Part shown: positions 8,661 to 16,827 of the stretch, piece after piece | Position numbering within the stretch: position 1 is the first letter of the stretch | How the letters are laid out: each line of letters begins with the position of its first letter | NCBI GenBank assembly: GCA_016789685.1 | Contig: JAEUQQ010000259.1 | Coordinates: forward strand, 1 to 32,193 | Direction: 5' to 3' | Source: Acidobacteriota bacterium | GTDB taxonomy: Bacteria; Acidobacteriota; Vicinamibacteria; Vicinamibacterales; JAFNAJ01 | Length of the DNA: 32,193 nucleotides | Position numbers and translations under genes: made by a program | The notes under the pieces: generated by a model | What the model saw: the letters and a program-made list of their open reading frames with translations, nothing else | The model's database searches: none | Told to the model about the DNA's origin: nothing

Positions 8661-8800
8661 TCAGGTTCCCCATCGCGGGTCGCGGGCCTCGGGGGCCTGG
8701 CGGCGCGCGACACGCCGCGCCTGGGGATGCTGGCGCACCCGCGGCCCGTGGCCCGCGGCAGACGCAATACCGTCACCGTCACCACCAGGAGCACGACCCC

Positions 8801-10234
8801 GTGATTGATCCCGAAGAAGATTTCGCCTCGATGTTCGAGGCGTCGCTCAAGGCGAAGCGTGTCGAAAAGGGCCAGTCCATCGAGGGCGCCATCGTCGCCA
8901 TCGGCGACGAGGTGGCGTTCGTCAACATCGGCGGCAAGGGCGAAGCCCAGATCGAACTCGCCGAACTCAAGAACGCCGAGGGGGTGCTCGAACTGGCCGT
9001 AGGCGACCGGATCCAGGCGACCGTCATCGCCACCGAGGGCGGCGTGGTGCTCTCGCGCAAGCTCGCGCTGGGCGCGGTGGCCGCGCGGCAGATCGAAGAC
9101 GCCTACCATTCCCACCTGGCGGTCGAGGGCAAGGTCGAGCGCGAGGTCAAGGGCGGCTACGAGATCCGCATCGGCGGGCAGCGCGCCTTCTGCCCGTTCT
9201 CGCAGATCGACATCATCAGGAACACCGAGCCCGCGCAGCACATCGGGCAGGTCTATCCCTTCCGCATCATCGAGTACAAGGAGGGCGGCAAGAACATCAT
9301 CCTGTCGCGCCGCGCGTTGCTCGAGGACGAACAGAAGGCCGTGGCCGAGGAGATTCGCCGCTCGATCGTGGTCGGCGCCGTGCTGACCGGCCGCGTCAGG
9401 TCGGTGCGTGACTTCGGCGCGTTCGTCGATCTCGGCGGCGGCGTCGAGGGGTTGCTGCACGTTTCGGAGATGGGCTGGTCGCGCATCGCCGATACGTCGC
9501 AGGTCGTCGCGGCCGGCGAGGAAATCACCGTCATGGTGCTGCGTGTCGATGACAACACGCAGAAGATCTCGCTCGGGCTCAAGCAGCTCAGCGCCGATCC
9601 CTGGACCACCGTGCAGACGACGTACGCGGTGGGCCAGCGCTGCACGGGCCGCGTGACGCGCGTGACCGAGTTCGGCGCGTTCGTCGAGATCGCGGCCGGC
9701 GTCGAGGCACTCGCCCACGTGTCGACCTTCCCGCCGACCGGCCAGGCCAGGGGCTGGACCAGGCTCGTCCCGGTGGGCACGACCGCCACGTTCGAAATCC
9801 TGACCATCGATCCCGACAAGAAACGGATTGGCGTCGCGATGATCGAAGACGGCGCGGCCGAGGGCCCGCGCTCCGGGCCTGCCGGGAACGACATCGCACC
9901 CGGCGTGCGCATCACCGGCAAGATCGAGCGCCACGAACCCTTCGGCGTCTTCGTGTTCCTCGCGCCCGGCCGCACCGGCCTGATGCCGCTCAGCGAGACC
10001 GGGCTCGGGCGGGACGCGGACGTGAAGCGCGCCTTCCCCGTCGGGTCGGATGTCGAGGTCATCGTGCTCGAGGTCGACGGACGCCGCATCCGCCTGAGCC
10101 GCAAGGCCGTCTTCGAGGCGCAGGAGGCGGCCGAGGTGCGCGAGTACCGCGATCGTCCCGACTCAGCCCCCTCGAGCGGCTTCGGGTCGCTCGCCGACAA
10201 GCTGCGCGGGGCCCTCAGCCAGGGCCGGAAGTAG
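8801..10234 (+). CDS. five-domain S1 RNA-binding protein (ribosomal protein S1-like)
   Basis: 477 residues from GTG 8801, with AGGAG 9 nt upstream. Five S1 OB-fold repeats can be counted at about residues 25-88, 106-173, 190-262, 276-348 and 367-436. The third and fourth carry the best motifs (Phe-Gly-Ala-Phe-Val, and LLHVSEM or ALAHVSTF), and the fifth has FGVFVF. The acidic N-terminus and basic C-terminal tail resemble ribosomal protein S1, which loads mRNA on the 30S subunit. It is shorter than the six-domain enterobacterial protein, so it could be the sole S1 of this lineage or an S1-like paralog; the genome must decide. The long structured leader would suit autoregulation. It converges with the rsmH-like gene 3 nt away. 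Confidence 0.85.
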   Translation: MIDPEEDFASMFEASLKAKRVEKGQSIEGAIVAIGDEVAFVNIGGKGEAQIELAELKNAEGVLELAVGDRIQATVIATEGGVVLSRKLALGAVAARQIEDAYHSHLAVEGKVEREVKGGYEIRIGGQRAFCPFSQIDIIRNTEPAQHIGQVYPFRIIEYKEGGKNIILSRRALLEDEQKAVAEEIRRSIVVGAVLTGRVRSVRDFGAFVDLGGGVEGLLHVSEMGWSRIADTSQVVAAGEEITVMVLRVDDNTQKISLGLKQLSADPWTTVQTTYAVGQRCTGRVTRVTEFGAFVEIAAGVEALAHVSTFPPTGQARGWTRLVPVGTTATFEILTIDPDKKRIGVAMIEDGAAEGPRSGPAGNDIAPGVRITGKIERHEPFGVFVFLAPGRTGLMPLSETGLGRDADVKRAFPVGSDVEVIVLEVDGRRIRLSRKAVFEAQEAAEVREYRDRPDSAPSSGFGSLADKLRGALSQGRK

Positions 10235-10237
10235 CGC

Positions 10238-11200
10238 CTACGCCCCCGGTGCGGGCAGCGTCGCCGACGTTGCCCGCACGGCCCACCGCAGCTTGGCCGC
10301 GGCGGCGCGGCGGTTCGAGAACGTCTCGTCCTTCGCCGAGCGGACGACCTTGTCGGCGACCTCGCCATACACCCTTGAGCGCCGTCCCGCCTGGAACGCC
10401 TTCTTGACGCGCCGGTCTTCGCCGGAGTGGAACGTCAGGACGGCGACACGCCCGCCGGGTGCGAGACACGCCGGCAACGCCCGCAGCAGGGCGTCGAGCG
10501 CGCCGAACTCGTCGTTGACCGCGATGCGCAGCGCCTGGAACGTGCGCCGCACCGACATCTTGACCTCGGCTTTTGTCATGTCGGGGTACGCCGTCGCCAG
10601 TCCGGTGCGCACGATGCGCTCGAGCGCGTGTGTCGTCGTGATGGGATGCCGCTTCAGGACCTCTGCGATGAGGTGCGCGTGCGGTTCGTCGGCGTGCTCA
10701 TCGAGCATGGTGGCAAGCGCGTCAGCATCGGACCGTGCCAGCAGTTGCGCGGCAGACTCGCCTGCCCACGGATCCATCCGCATGTCGAGCGGACCCGGCT
10801 GCTTGTAGCTGAACCCGCGGTGCGGCGTGTCGTGCTGCATCGACGACACCCCGAGGTCTGCCACTACCACGTCGGCCCCGGCGATGCCCTCGTCGGCAAG
10901 CACCTCGGGCAGCCGCGCGAAGTTGCACCGCCGCGCGACGAACGCGTCGTCGCCGAACCCGGCCGCGCGCACCCGCTCCACCGTGCGCGGAAGCTCCACG
11001 GGATCGACATCGAGCCCCACCATGCGCCCGCCGGGACGGATCCGTTCGAGAATCGCCCGCGCGTGGCCGCCCCCGCCGAGCGTACAGTCGACCGCGACAT
11101 CGCCCGCCTCCGGACGCAGGCACGCAAGCACCTCGGCCAGCATGATCGGCGTGTGGCGGCTGGCTGACGCGCCTGGACCCGACTCGGGCGAACTCTGCAT
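10238..11200 (-). CDS. rsmH: RsmH-family 16S rRNA (cytosine-N4)-methyltransferase
   Basis: 320 residues, usual family length. The SAM-binding motif VDCTLGGGGHA is intact near residues 38-48, followed by GLDVDP and by VVADLGVSSMQ with the RGFSY and GPLDMRMD segments typical of RsmH. These enzymes methylate C1402 of 16S rRNA in the P-site. Two features are unusual. The normally near-invariant His-Ser-Leu-Glu-Asp-Arg motif reads HSGEDRRVK here, and the usual GVSSPQ is GVSSMQ. The gene is also isolated, without mraZ, ftsL, ftsI or mur genes. It may be the only RsmH or a divergent paralog. The start at 11200 is preceded by a TACGAT box and no Shine-Dalgarno. Confidence 0.85.
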   Translation of the reverse strand: MQSSPESGPGASASRHTPIMLAEVLACLRPEAGDVAVDCTLGGGGHARAILERIRPGGRMVGLDVDPVELPRTVERVRAAGFGDDAFVARRCNFARLPEVLADEGIAGADVVVADLGVSSMQHDTPHRGFSYKQPGPLDMRMDPWAGESAAQLLARSDADALATMLDEHADEPHAHLIAEVLKRHPITTTHALERIVRTGLATAYPDMTKAEVKMSVRRTFQALRIAVNDEFGALDALLRALPACLAPGGRVAVLTFHSGEDRRVKKAFQAGRRSRVYGEVADKVVRSAKDETFSNRRAAAAKLRWAVRATSATLPAPGA

Positions 11201-11208
11201 CAGCCGCT

Positions 11209-11214
11209 ATCGTA
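11209..11214 (-). promoter_or_regulatory. candidate -10 box for leaderless rsmH mRNA
   Basis: Read on the minus strand, TACGAT ends 8 nt before the rsmH ATG with no ribosome-binding site between. This is the arrangement expected of a leaderless transcript. No clear -35 is seen. Confidence 0.4.
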
Positions 11215-11330
11215 CGTCGGCGGGGCTCGTGTTGTCAGGCCTGCCGTCACCGCGTGATCACCGGGAACGGGGGCTCGGCTGCCGGTGCAGCCGTAAGGCG
11301 CTCAGGACCGGCTCCGGACGCCCGTACAGG

Positions 11331-11354
11331 CAAACGGCCCGATTGCTCGGGCCG
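11331..11354 (-). terminator. intrinsic-type terminator of tRNA-Pro
   Basis: A perfect 8-bp stem, CGGCCCGA (11335-11342) with TCGGGCCG (11347-11354), and a 4-nt loop. On the minus strand it is followed by GTTTG. It begins 15 nt beyond the tRNA 3' end. The U-tract is short but the stem is strong and placed where a tRNA terminator is expected. Confidence 0.7.
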
Positions 11355-11368
11355 CTCTGCAGATGCTA

Positions 11369-11446
<78 letters not shown>

Positions 11447-11518
11447 ACCGGGCGAACTGAAAGTATACCGAGGCTCGCCGCTCCAGTTCAACCGCAATTT
11501 GCCGCGGCCGGACGCTCG

Positions 11519-12406
11519 CTACCGCTCGCGCAGGAACGCCAGCAGGTCGCGCGCGAACTCGACGGGCTTCTCCCAGTGCAGTGCGTGTCCCGTGTTCGCG
11601 TACGCCACCAGGCGAGCCTTCGGAATCCTCGACGTCAGCACGTCCTGGTCGGCCCGCGTGACGATGCCGTCCTTGTCGCCCCAGAGGATGAGGGTCGGCA
11701 CCGCGATGAGCGACAGGCGCTCGACCGCCGCCGCGCTGCCCAGCGTCGCCCCAAGGGCATGCCAGACGTGCGCCGGCACACGTTGCACCTCGGCGCACAT
11801 GGTCTCGAAGAAGCCAGCGGGAACGGGGTTGTACGCCGTGCTGGCCTGGAAGTCACGCGCAAACACGTGGTCGATCGGCTCCTTCACCGCCGCGAACCAC
11901 GCGCGCAGTTCCTCGCGCGATTTTTCGTCTTTCGGCCCCCCCGGCCCCGACCCGACCAGCACCAGCCGCTTCAGGCGCCTGGCGCTGTCGTTCTGGGCCA
12001 CCACCTGCGCGGCGAAACTGCCCAGCGAGTGCCCGACCAGCGTCACGCCCTTCAGGTCGAGCGCCGCAAGAAACGCCGTGATGTCTGCCGCGAAGTCCTC
12101 GCGCGCATACCCGCTCGACGGATGGTCTGACCAGCCGTGCCCCCGCAGCGTGACCCCGTAGACGCGATACGAAGCCGGCAACAGCGGATAGACCAGGTCG
12201 TACGAGTGCCACGAGTCGCCTGCGCCATGCAGCAGCACCACGACCTCGCCGGCGGGATCGCCCTGCACCACATAGTGCAACGTCACGCCAGACGGGAGCG
12301 TGACGACCGACGACGCTGGCTCGGCCCCGGCGCGCGGCACCACGCCGGCCAAGAGGGCGACAACGCTCAACGCGACGGCCACGACACGAAGGATTCGCGG
12401 GGGCAT
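11519..12406 (-). CDS. exported alpha/beta hydrolase
   Basis: 295 residues from ATG 12406, which has AAGGAG 8 nt upstream; a longer reading into the upstream gene is not needed. The N-terminal signal peptide (Arg-rich start, Val/Ala/Leu core) is cleaved near residue 28 (AGA-EP). The fold has an oxyanion HG motif at VLLHG (57-61), the nucleophile elbow GHSLG with Ser127, the acid Asp246 in WGDKDG and His274 in NTGHALHW, a complete triad. Such enzymes are esterases, lactonases, haloalkane dehalogenases or C-C hydrolases; the substrate cannot be told. The gene lies 37 nt after surE on the same strand and may be cotranscribed with it. Confidence 0.85.
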   Translation of the reverse strand: MPPRILRVVAVALSVVALLAGVVPRAGAEPASSVVTLPSGVTLHYVVQGDPAGEVVVLLHGAGDSWHSYDLVYPLLPASYRVYGVTLRGHGWSDHPSSGYAREDFAADITAFLAALDLKGVTLVGHSLGSFAAQVVAQNDSARRLKRLVLVGSGPGGPKDEKSREELRAWFAAVKEPIDHVFARDFQASTAYNPVPAGFFETMCAEVQRVPAHVWHALGATLGSAAAVERLSLIAVPTLILWGDKDGIVTRADQDVLTSRIPKARLVAYANTGHALHWEKPVEFARDLLAFLRER

Positions 12407-12443
12407 GGGCAGGCTCCTTGCCGATGAGCGGCGTGTCGTCTCG

Positions 12444-13211
12444 TCAGACCAGCTGGATGCTGTCGGCAAGGGTTTCAGGCAACGCAAGCGCGAGCGCCGA
12501 CTCCACCTCGGCGTGGTGCGTCAGGTCGGGGCGCAGCGGCGTCACCGACACGAAGCCCTCGCGCACGGCGTGATAGTCGGATCGCGGACCGGGATCGACG
12601 TCCGACTGCCCTTCCTTGATCCAGAAGTACGTCCGGCCACGCGGGTCGATGCCCTCGAGCACTTCGGGACGATACGTCCGCCCTGCCGCGATCGTCACCC
12701 TGAAGCCACGCACGCGTTCCTGCGGGATGTTCACGTTCAGCAGCGTTCGCAGCGGCAGCCCGGTGTCGAGCACCCGCTGGGCCACCACGCGCGCGGCCCA
12801 CGTGGCCTGCGTGAAGTCGTAGACCTTCGTCCGGCACAGCGAGAACGCGATCGACGGCACGCCGAAAATCGTCCCCTCCATCGCGCCCGCCACCGTCCCG
12901 GAGTACGTGATGTCGACGCTGAGGTTGTAGCCGAGGTTGATTCCCGAGACGACGAGGTCGGGCGGCGCGTCGAGCACCTTGACGTACGCGAGCGTCACGC
13001 AGTCGGTCGGCGTGCCGTCAACGGCAAAGACGCCATCGCGCACGCGCTCGAGGCGCAACGGCCGCGTGATGGTGAGCGCGTGCGAGACCGCGCTCATCTC
13101 GGTCGCAGGGGCAACGACGGTGACGTCGCCAAGGGGTTTCATCGCCGCAACGAGCGCGGCGAGTCCCGGCGAGTGCACGCCGTCGTCGTTCGTGACGAGG
13201 ATTCGTGGCAT
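12444..13211 (-). CDS. surE: 5'/3'-nucleotidase SurE
   Basis: 255 residues, normal for the family. The metal-binding N-terminus ILVTNDDG has Asp9 and Asp10, followed by the PATEMSAVSHALT loop containing the conserved Ser, and later by VSGINLGYN with the metal-ligand Asn and YSGTVAGAMEG. SurE is a cytoplasmic, divalent-metal-dependent phosphatase acting on nucleoside monophosphates and short polyphosphates, linked to stationary-phase survival. In proteobacteria it often sits with pcm and nlpD; here its neighbours are a RodZ-like HTH protein 26 nt upstream and an exported hydrolase downstream. The ATG has no Shine-Dalgarno but a TACAAT box 8 nt before it. Confidence 0.95.
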   Translation of the reverse strand: MPRILVTNDDGVHSPGLAALVAAMKPLGDVTVVAPATEMSAVSHALTITRPLRLERVRDGVFAVDGTPTDCVTLAYVKVLDAPPDLVVSGINLGYNLSVDITYSGTVAGAMEGTIFGVPSIAFSLCRTKVYDFTQATWAARVVAQRVLDTGLPLRTLLNVNIPQERVRGFRVTIAAGRTYRPEVLEGIDPRGRTYFWIKEGQSDVDPGPRSDYHAVREGFVSVTPLRPDLTHHAEVESALALALPETLADSIQLV

Positions 13212-13219
13212 GGCCCGCT

Positions 13220-13225
13220 ATTGTA
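13220..13225 (-). promoter_or_regulatory. candidate -10 box for leaderless surE mRNA
   Basis: TACAAT on the minus strand ends 8 nt before the surE ATG, in the 26-nt gap after the HTH gene. It would allow surE to be expressed separately as a leaderless transcript. The -35 position is poor. Confidence 0.45.
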
Positions 13226-13237
13226 ACGGGCGCGGCG

Positions 13238-13993
13238 TCAGGCGTGGCGACTGGCGCGCTGGAGGCGCGCGCGCTCTCGCGTCGGCCGCCGCGCGCGCGC
13301 GCCTGGCCTGACCGCCTCGACCGCGCGGCGCGGCTCAATTTCCAACGCCGGAGCCTCGGTCGCGACCGTCGCCTCGAGGGCCGCCGTGACGGCTTCGGCC
13401 GCACCCGCAACGGCGGCAGGCCTTGAAACGCGGCCCATCAACTCCTGGCCGGGCGTCCGCATCAGCCCGGCGCTGGTCAGGGCGAGGCTCGCCAGGGCCG
13501 CCACCCCAATGCCCGACAGGAGCGGTGCTCCAACGGCCAGCGCCATCAGGCCCCCGCAGAGGCCTGGCAGCGCCAGGTCGATCGCGACCGTGGCGACACG
13601 CTGCAGGATCGATGACACCGGGCGGGCCGGCTCGCCGGCCAGGTGCAGCCGCAGCGCGTGCAGATCACCGTCGGCATGCAGGTCTCCTCCACACACCTGG
13701 ACGATCCGCTGGGGATCCACGGCCCTGGGCCGCTGCCCGTCGTCGCCGTGCACGTCGATGAAGGCCTGGACGAGTTGCTCGGCCGGAAGGCCGACGGCCT
13801 CGGAATACGCGCGCACGAATGCGCGCCTGAAGAGGCCGGTCGGCCAGCGCGACAGGTCGCCGCGCTCGAGGCTGGCCATCACGGTGGCGCTGATCTTGGT
13901 CGATTCGGCGACCTGCTCGAGGCTGATGCCCCGGCGTTCGCGCTCGCGGCGCAACGCGTCTCCGAACTCGCGTGCCGCCTCACTCACCACCAC
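13238..13993 (-). CDS. RodZ-like helix-turn-helix membrane protein
   Basis: 251 residues from the GTG at 13993, which has AGGAG 6 nt upstream; ATG 14035 is a weaker alternative that adds 14 residues. Residues about 8-75 form an XRE/HTH_25-type domain of the kind found at the N-terminus of RodZ (FGDALRRERERRGISLEQVAE, then ESTKIS and an Arg-rich FRRAFVRAYSEAVGL segment). Two hydrophobic helices follow at about 133-155 and 157-178. The C-terminal tail is Ala/Glu- then very Arg-rich. RodZ anchors MreB through this domain, but the usual single TM and beta-rich periplasmic domain are absent, so a cytoskeletal role is only a possibility. A membrane-tethered regulator is the alternative. Confidence 0.7.
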   Translation of the reverse strand: MVVSEAAREFGDALRRERERRGISLEQVAESTKISATVMASLERGDLSRWPTGLFRRAFVRAYSEAVGLPAEQLVQAFIDVHGDDGQRPRAVDPQRIVQVCGGDLHADGDLHALRLHLAGEPARPVSSILQRVATVAIDLALPGLCGGLMALAVGAPLLSGIGVAALASLALTSAGLMRTPGQELMGRVSRPAAVAGAAEAVTAALEATVATEAPALEIEPRRAVEAVRPGARARRPTRERARLQRASRHA

Positions 13994-14129
13994 GTTCCGC
14001 TCCTGCCCACCTGCACCCCATGTACGAATCGCCACGCCGTCGATGACGGCCGCGAGTCTGGCCCGGCCGGCCAGATCCCCCGCCGTTGGCGTTGAGGGAT
14101 GCCTGCATCGTTGGGGGACGACGCAGACG

Positions 14130-14149
14130 GCGATCCTATGCGATCGCCG
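14130..14149 (-). terminator. hairpin between nagX-like gene and HTH gene
   Basis: GGCGATC (14130-14136) pairs with GATCGCC (14143-14149) around a 6-nt loop, 36 nt past the acyltransferase stop. On the minus strand no T-run follows, so it is a weak terminator or an RNA 3' structure. Otherwise the 192-nt gap between the two genes shows nothing recognisable. Confidence 0.4.
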
Positions 14150-14185
14150 CGCATCGACAAAGGCAGAAAAGAGGCGAAGGCGCGT

Positions 14186-15322
14186 CTACACCTTCACGAA
14201 GATGCCCCGCTTGTACATCACCCACAGCACGCCGTACAGCACCACGAGGTTGACCACGGCATACGCGAGCGAGGCATTGTAGGGCGAGGCAAAGAGGGGC
14301 TCGACCCACGCCCGGTAGAGGTAGGTATGGCTCCCGATGAGCGCCCCATCGCTCCACGTCACCTTGATGCGCATCAGCGTCTTCACGACCAGCGCCGAGA
14401 GCGCGAAAAGTGCGAGTGCGTTCGTGCCGAGCACCACGCAGGGATAGACCGGCCGTCGCCAGCCCTTGAGATCGATGACCCACAGGCTCAGCGCCAGGAA
14501 GAGCGCCGCCAGCCCCGCCGTGAACGCGGCATACGAACTGGTCCAGATCGACTTGTTGAGCGGCAGGTGCAGCGACCAGACCAGGCCGAGTCCCACGGCG
14601 ATGGCGCCAAGCCAGACCAGGCTGCGGATGCGCGACGCCAGGTCGGCCGCCATCCGGAACCGCAGGCCGGCAATGGTGCCAATGAGGGTGGTGCCGATCG
14701 CGGGCAGCGTCGACAACAGTCCCTCTGGATCCCAGTTCGGCTTCCAGGTGTGGCCGGCGAGCAGGATCCGATCGAGCCGGGCGCCGATGTTGCCCTCGGC
14801 CGAGAGGTCGAATCGCTGGCCCGTCGCCCCCGGGATGGCGAGTTGGAGCAGGTAGTAGCCCATCAGGCACGCCACGGTTGCCACCAGCAGGCCGCGCCCG
14901 ACGTCGCGCGCGGGAACCTCGCCGCCCTCGCGCGCCGACAGCCACCGGTAGAGCGCGCCCGCCGCCAGGTAACACAGGCCGATCCGCTGCAGGACGCCTG
15001 GAATCCGCCAGGCGTGGATGTCGAACCGTGGGTAGCCCGCCAGAAACAGGCCGACGCCGATGAGGAGCGCGCCGCGCTTGAGGATGGCCCCGTACGACGC
15101 ACTGCGCCGCGACAGCGTGATCGCGAACCCGACGATGAACAGGAAGAACGGGAAGATGAGGTCGGTGGGCGTGCAGCCGTGCCATTCGGCGTGCAGCAGG
15201 GGCCAGTACACATGCCCCCAGTCCCCTGGGTTGTTGACGATGACCATGCTGGCCATCGTCACGCCGCGGAACACGTCGAGGGCCACGAGCCTTCCCGCCG
15301 GGGTGCCAGGGGCATTCGCCAT
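14186..15322 (-). CDS. NagX/HGSNAT-like membrane acyltransferase
   Basis: 378 residues, with about ten hydrophobic helices. The N-terminus RLVALDVFRG, followed by NNPGDW and a WHGCTPTDLIFPFFLFIVG segment, is the hallmark of the heparan-alpha-glucosaminide N-acetyltransferase catalytic family (DUF5009/NagX). In the human lysosomal enzyme the family moves acetyl from cytosolic acetyl-CoA across the membrane onto an amino sugar. The bacterial members are often in GlcNAc or glycan-use clusters. No sugar genes flank it here, so the acceptor is unknown. The ATG at 15322 was chosen because the family start motif follows closely and a TATGCT box sits 7 nt upstream; an ATG 12 nt upstream is possible. 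Confidence 0.85.
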   Translation of the reverse strand: MANAPGTPAGRLVALDVFRGVTMASMVIVNNPGDWGHVYWPLLHAEWHGCTPTDLIFPFFLFIVGFAITLSRRSASYGAILKRGALLIGVGLFLAGYPRFDIHAWRIPGVLQRIGLCYLAAGALYRWLSAREGGEVPARDVGRGLLVATVACLMGYYLLQLAIPGATGQRFDLSAEGNIGARLDRILLAGHTWKPNWDPEGLLSTLPAIGTTLIGTIAGLRFRMAADLASRIRSLVWLGAIAVGLGLVWSLHLPLNKSIWTSSYAAFTAGLAALFLALSLWVIDLKGWRRPVYPCVVLGTNALALFALSALVVKTLMRIKVTWSDGALIGSHTYLYRAWVEPLFASPYNASLAYAVVNLVVLYGVLWVMYKRGIFVKV

Positions 15323-15329
15323 GCGGCTG

Positions 15330-15335
15330 AGCATA
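15330..15335 (-). promoter_or_regulatory. candidate -10 box for the nagX-like gene
   Basis: TATGCT on the minus strand ends 7 nt before the ATG at 15322, and no Shine-Dalgarno intervenes. It matches the leaderless pattern seen at other genes here. Confidence 0.35.
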
Positions 15336-15418
15336 CCCCACGCGCGCCGCACCGGGCGTCGCTGCCAGGGGGTGGCCGGCGGCGCGCGAGCCCAGGGCCC
15401 GCGCGCCATCGGCGCGTG

Positions 15419-15853
15419 TCAGGCGTTGGCGCCCGTCGCCTGGCAGTAGGCGTCGAACGCGGCCCGGAGCTCGGCCGCGATCTCGTCGGCGCCACGCATC
15501 TCGATGTGGTGCCGCTCCATCATGTAGACCAGCTTGCCGTCGCGCAAGAGGGCCACGGCCGGCGACGAGGGCATCTTGCCCGTGAAGTAGCCGCGCGCGC
15601 GGTCGGTCGCGGCGATGTCGGCGCCCGCGAACACGGTGCCGAGGTGGTCGGGTGTCACGCTATGTCGAAGCGCGTGGGCGATGCCTGGCCGGGCCTTGCC
15701 GGCGGCACAGCCGCACACGGAGTTGACGACGATCATCTGGGTGCCCGGGTGCGCGACGAACGCATCCACGGCCTCGGGGGTGCGGAGTTCCTGCACGCCG
15801 AGGCTGGTGAGTTCTTCGCGCATCGGGGCGATCAAGTGCTCGGGATACGCCAC
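15419..15853 (-). CDS. bacilliredoxin (BrxA/BrxB, YphP/YqiW family)
   Basis: 144 residues from GTG 15853, which has AGAGGAG 8 nt upstream. The thioredoxin-like fold carries the family's Cys-Gly-Cys active site at residues 47-49 (NSVCGCAAGKARP), with VFAGAD, the PPSSP-like MPSSPAVALL segment and a MMERHHIE motif. In Firmicutes these enzymes remove bacillithiol from proteins after oxidative stress; members in other phyla suggest bacillithiol or a related low-molecular-weight thiol. No bsh genes are in the window. An apparent open frame continues far upstream but lacks homology and overlaps the TerC-like gene, so it is not part of the protein. A TACTCT box at 15906-15911 (minus strand) may be its promoter. 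Confidence 0.9.
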   Translation of the reverse strand: MAYPEHLIAPMREELTSLGVQELRTPEAVDAFVAHPGTQMIVVNSVCGCAAGKARPGIAHALRHSVTPDHLGTVFAGADIAATDRARGYFTGKMPSSPAVALLRDGKLVYMMERHHIEMRGADEIAAELRAAFDAYCQATGANA

Positions 15854-15959
15854 GGAAACGGCTCCTCTGGATTGTTGGGAAAGGCCGGCGCACCGGCCAG
15901 ATCCGAGAGTAGCACACCGCTCACGGCCGCCATGCGCTCGCTGGCCGTGCCGCCGGCGG

Positions 15960-16691
15960 TCACTGCCGCAGCAGGTCGCTCGCGTCGTTCTCGTCGCGCG
16001 ACATCTCGACCGGCCCCTGCCTGACTGCAATGACGTAGCCCGCGCCGAAAAGCACGACGATGATGCCCAGCGAGAGCCACTTGGGCATCGCGAACGCGAT
16101 CCAGTGCATCTGGTGCGCGTACTCGATCAGCAGCTTCACGCCGACCCACGCGATGATCACGAAGGCCGCATCGACGAGCGTCGGGTACCGCTGGACGATC
16201 GAGAGCAGCTGCCCGATGAGCAGCCGCATCGCGATGATGCCGAGGATGCCGCCCGTGATGATCACCCAGAGCTTCGGCGACATGGCGACGGCGACGAGGA
16301 TTGAGTCGATGGCGAAGACCACGTCCGTGAGTTCGACCTTCACGACCGTCGTCCAGAACGCCGACATCCCCAGCCAGGTGGTCGCGACCTTCGGGGCCCG
16401 GCGCTCCTCGGCGCTGTGCCCGGAGAAGAAGTGGTGGTACGGAAGCCAGAGCAGGTACGCCGCACCGATGAGCTTCACCCACGACAGCTCGATCATCCAC
16501 GCCGCGAAGGCCGTGGCGATCCCCCGGAAGACAAAGGCGCCGATGATGCCGTAGCGCAGGGCCTTCTTCTGGTCGGCGCGCGGCAGCCCGAGCACCAGCA
16601 CTGCCAGCACCAGGGCGTTGTCGGCGCTGAGCAGGCCCTCGAGCAGCACGAGCAGACCGATGGTGACGAAATCCGCGACCTGTACCTCCAC
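15960..16691 (-). CDS. TerC family integral membrane protein
   Basis: 243 residues from GTG 16691, preceded by GGGAG at 4 nt. About seven hydrophobic helices are present. The first contains the TerC signature LLEGLLSADNALVLAVLVLGL, whose acidic and Asn residues line a presumed metal path, and the repeat is echoed by VELTDVVFAIDSILVAVA in the middle. TerC/Alx/MeeF/YceF-type proteins are linked to manganese export or metal loading of exported proteins, and to tellurite resistance in ter operons. No other ter gene is nearby, so a housekeeping Mn-related role is more likely. The Ala/Arg-rich N-terminal extension in frame upstream is not part of the family. Confidence 0.85.
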   Translation of the reverse strand: MEVQVADFVTIGLLVLLEGLLSADNALVLAVLVLGLPRADQKKALRYGIIGAFVFRGIATAFAAWMIELSWVKLIGAAYLLWLPYHHFFSGHSAEERRAPKVATTWLGMSAFWTTVVKVELTDVVFAIDSILVAVAMSPKLWVIITGGILGIIAMRLLIGQLLSIVQRYPTLVDAAFVIIAWVGVKLLIEYAHQMHWIAFAMPKWLSLGIIVVLFGAGYVIAVRQGPVEMSRDENDASDLLRQ

Positions 16692-16737
16692 GACGCTCCC
16701 TGCCGCCCCGGATTGGAAGGACAGGGGCGAAACCCTG

Positions 16738-16743
16738 AGTATA
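16738..16743 (-). promoter_or_regulatory. -10 box for terC-like gene
   Basis: TATACT on the minus strand, with a predicted start near 16731 and a leader of about 40 nt holding the GGGAG ribosome site. The -35 is poor. It is back to back with the hspR promoter, 85 nt away. Confidence 0.5.
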
Positions 16744-16827
16744 GCGGCAGGCGCGCCGACGGCGCGAGACGTGGCCTGGCGCGGCCGCCGCGGCGAGCCC
16801 GCGGAGCTGCCTCGTGCCGTATCAGGC

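Noticed and set aside
14099..16024. A 641-codon plus-strand open frame
   Set aside because: It lies opposite the NagX-like and bacilliredoxin genes, both well supported, and its product has typical shadow composition.
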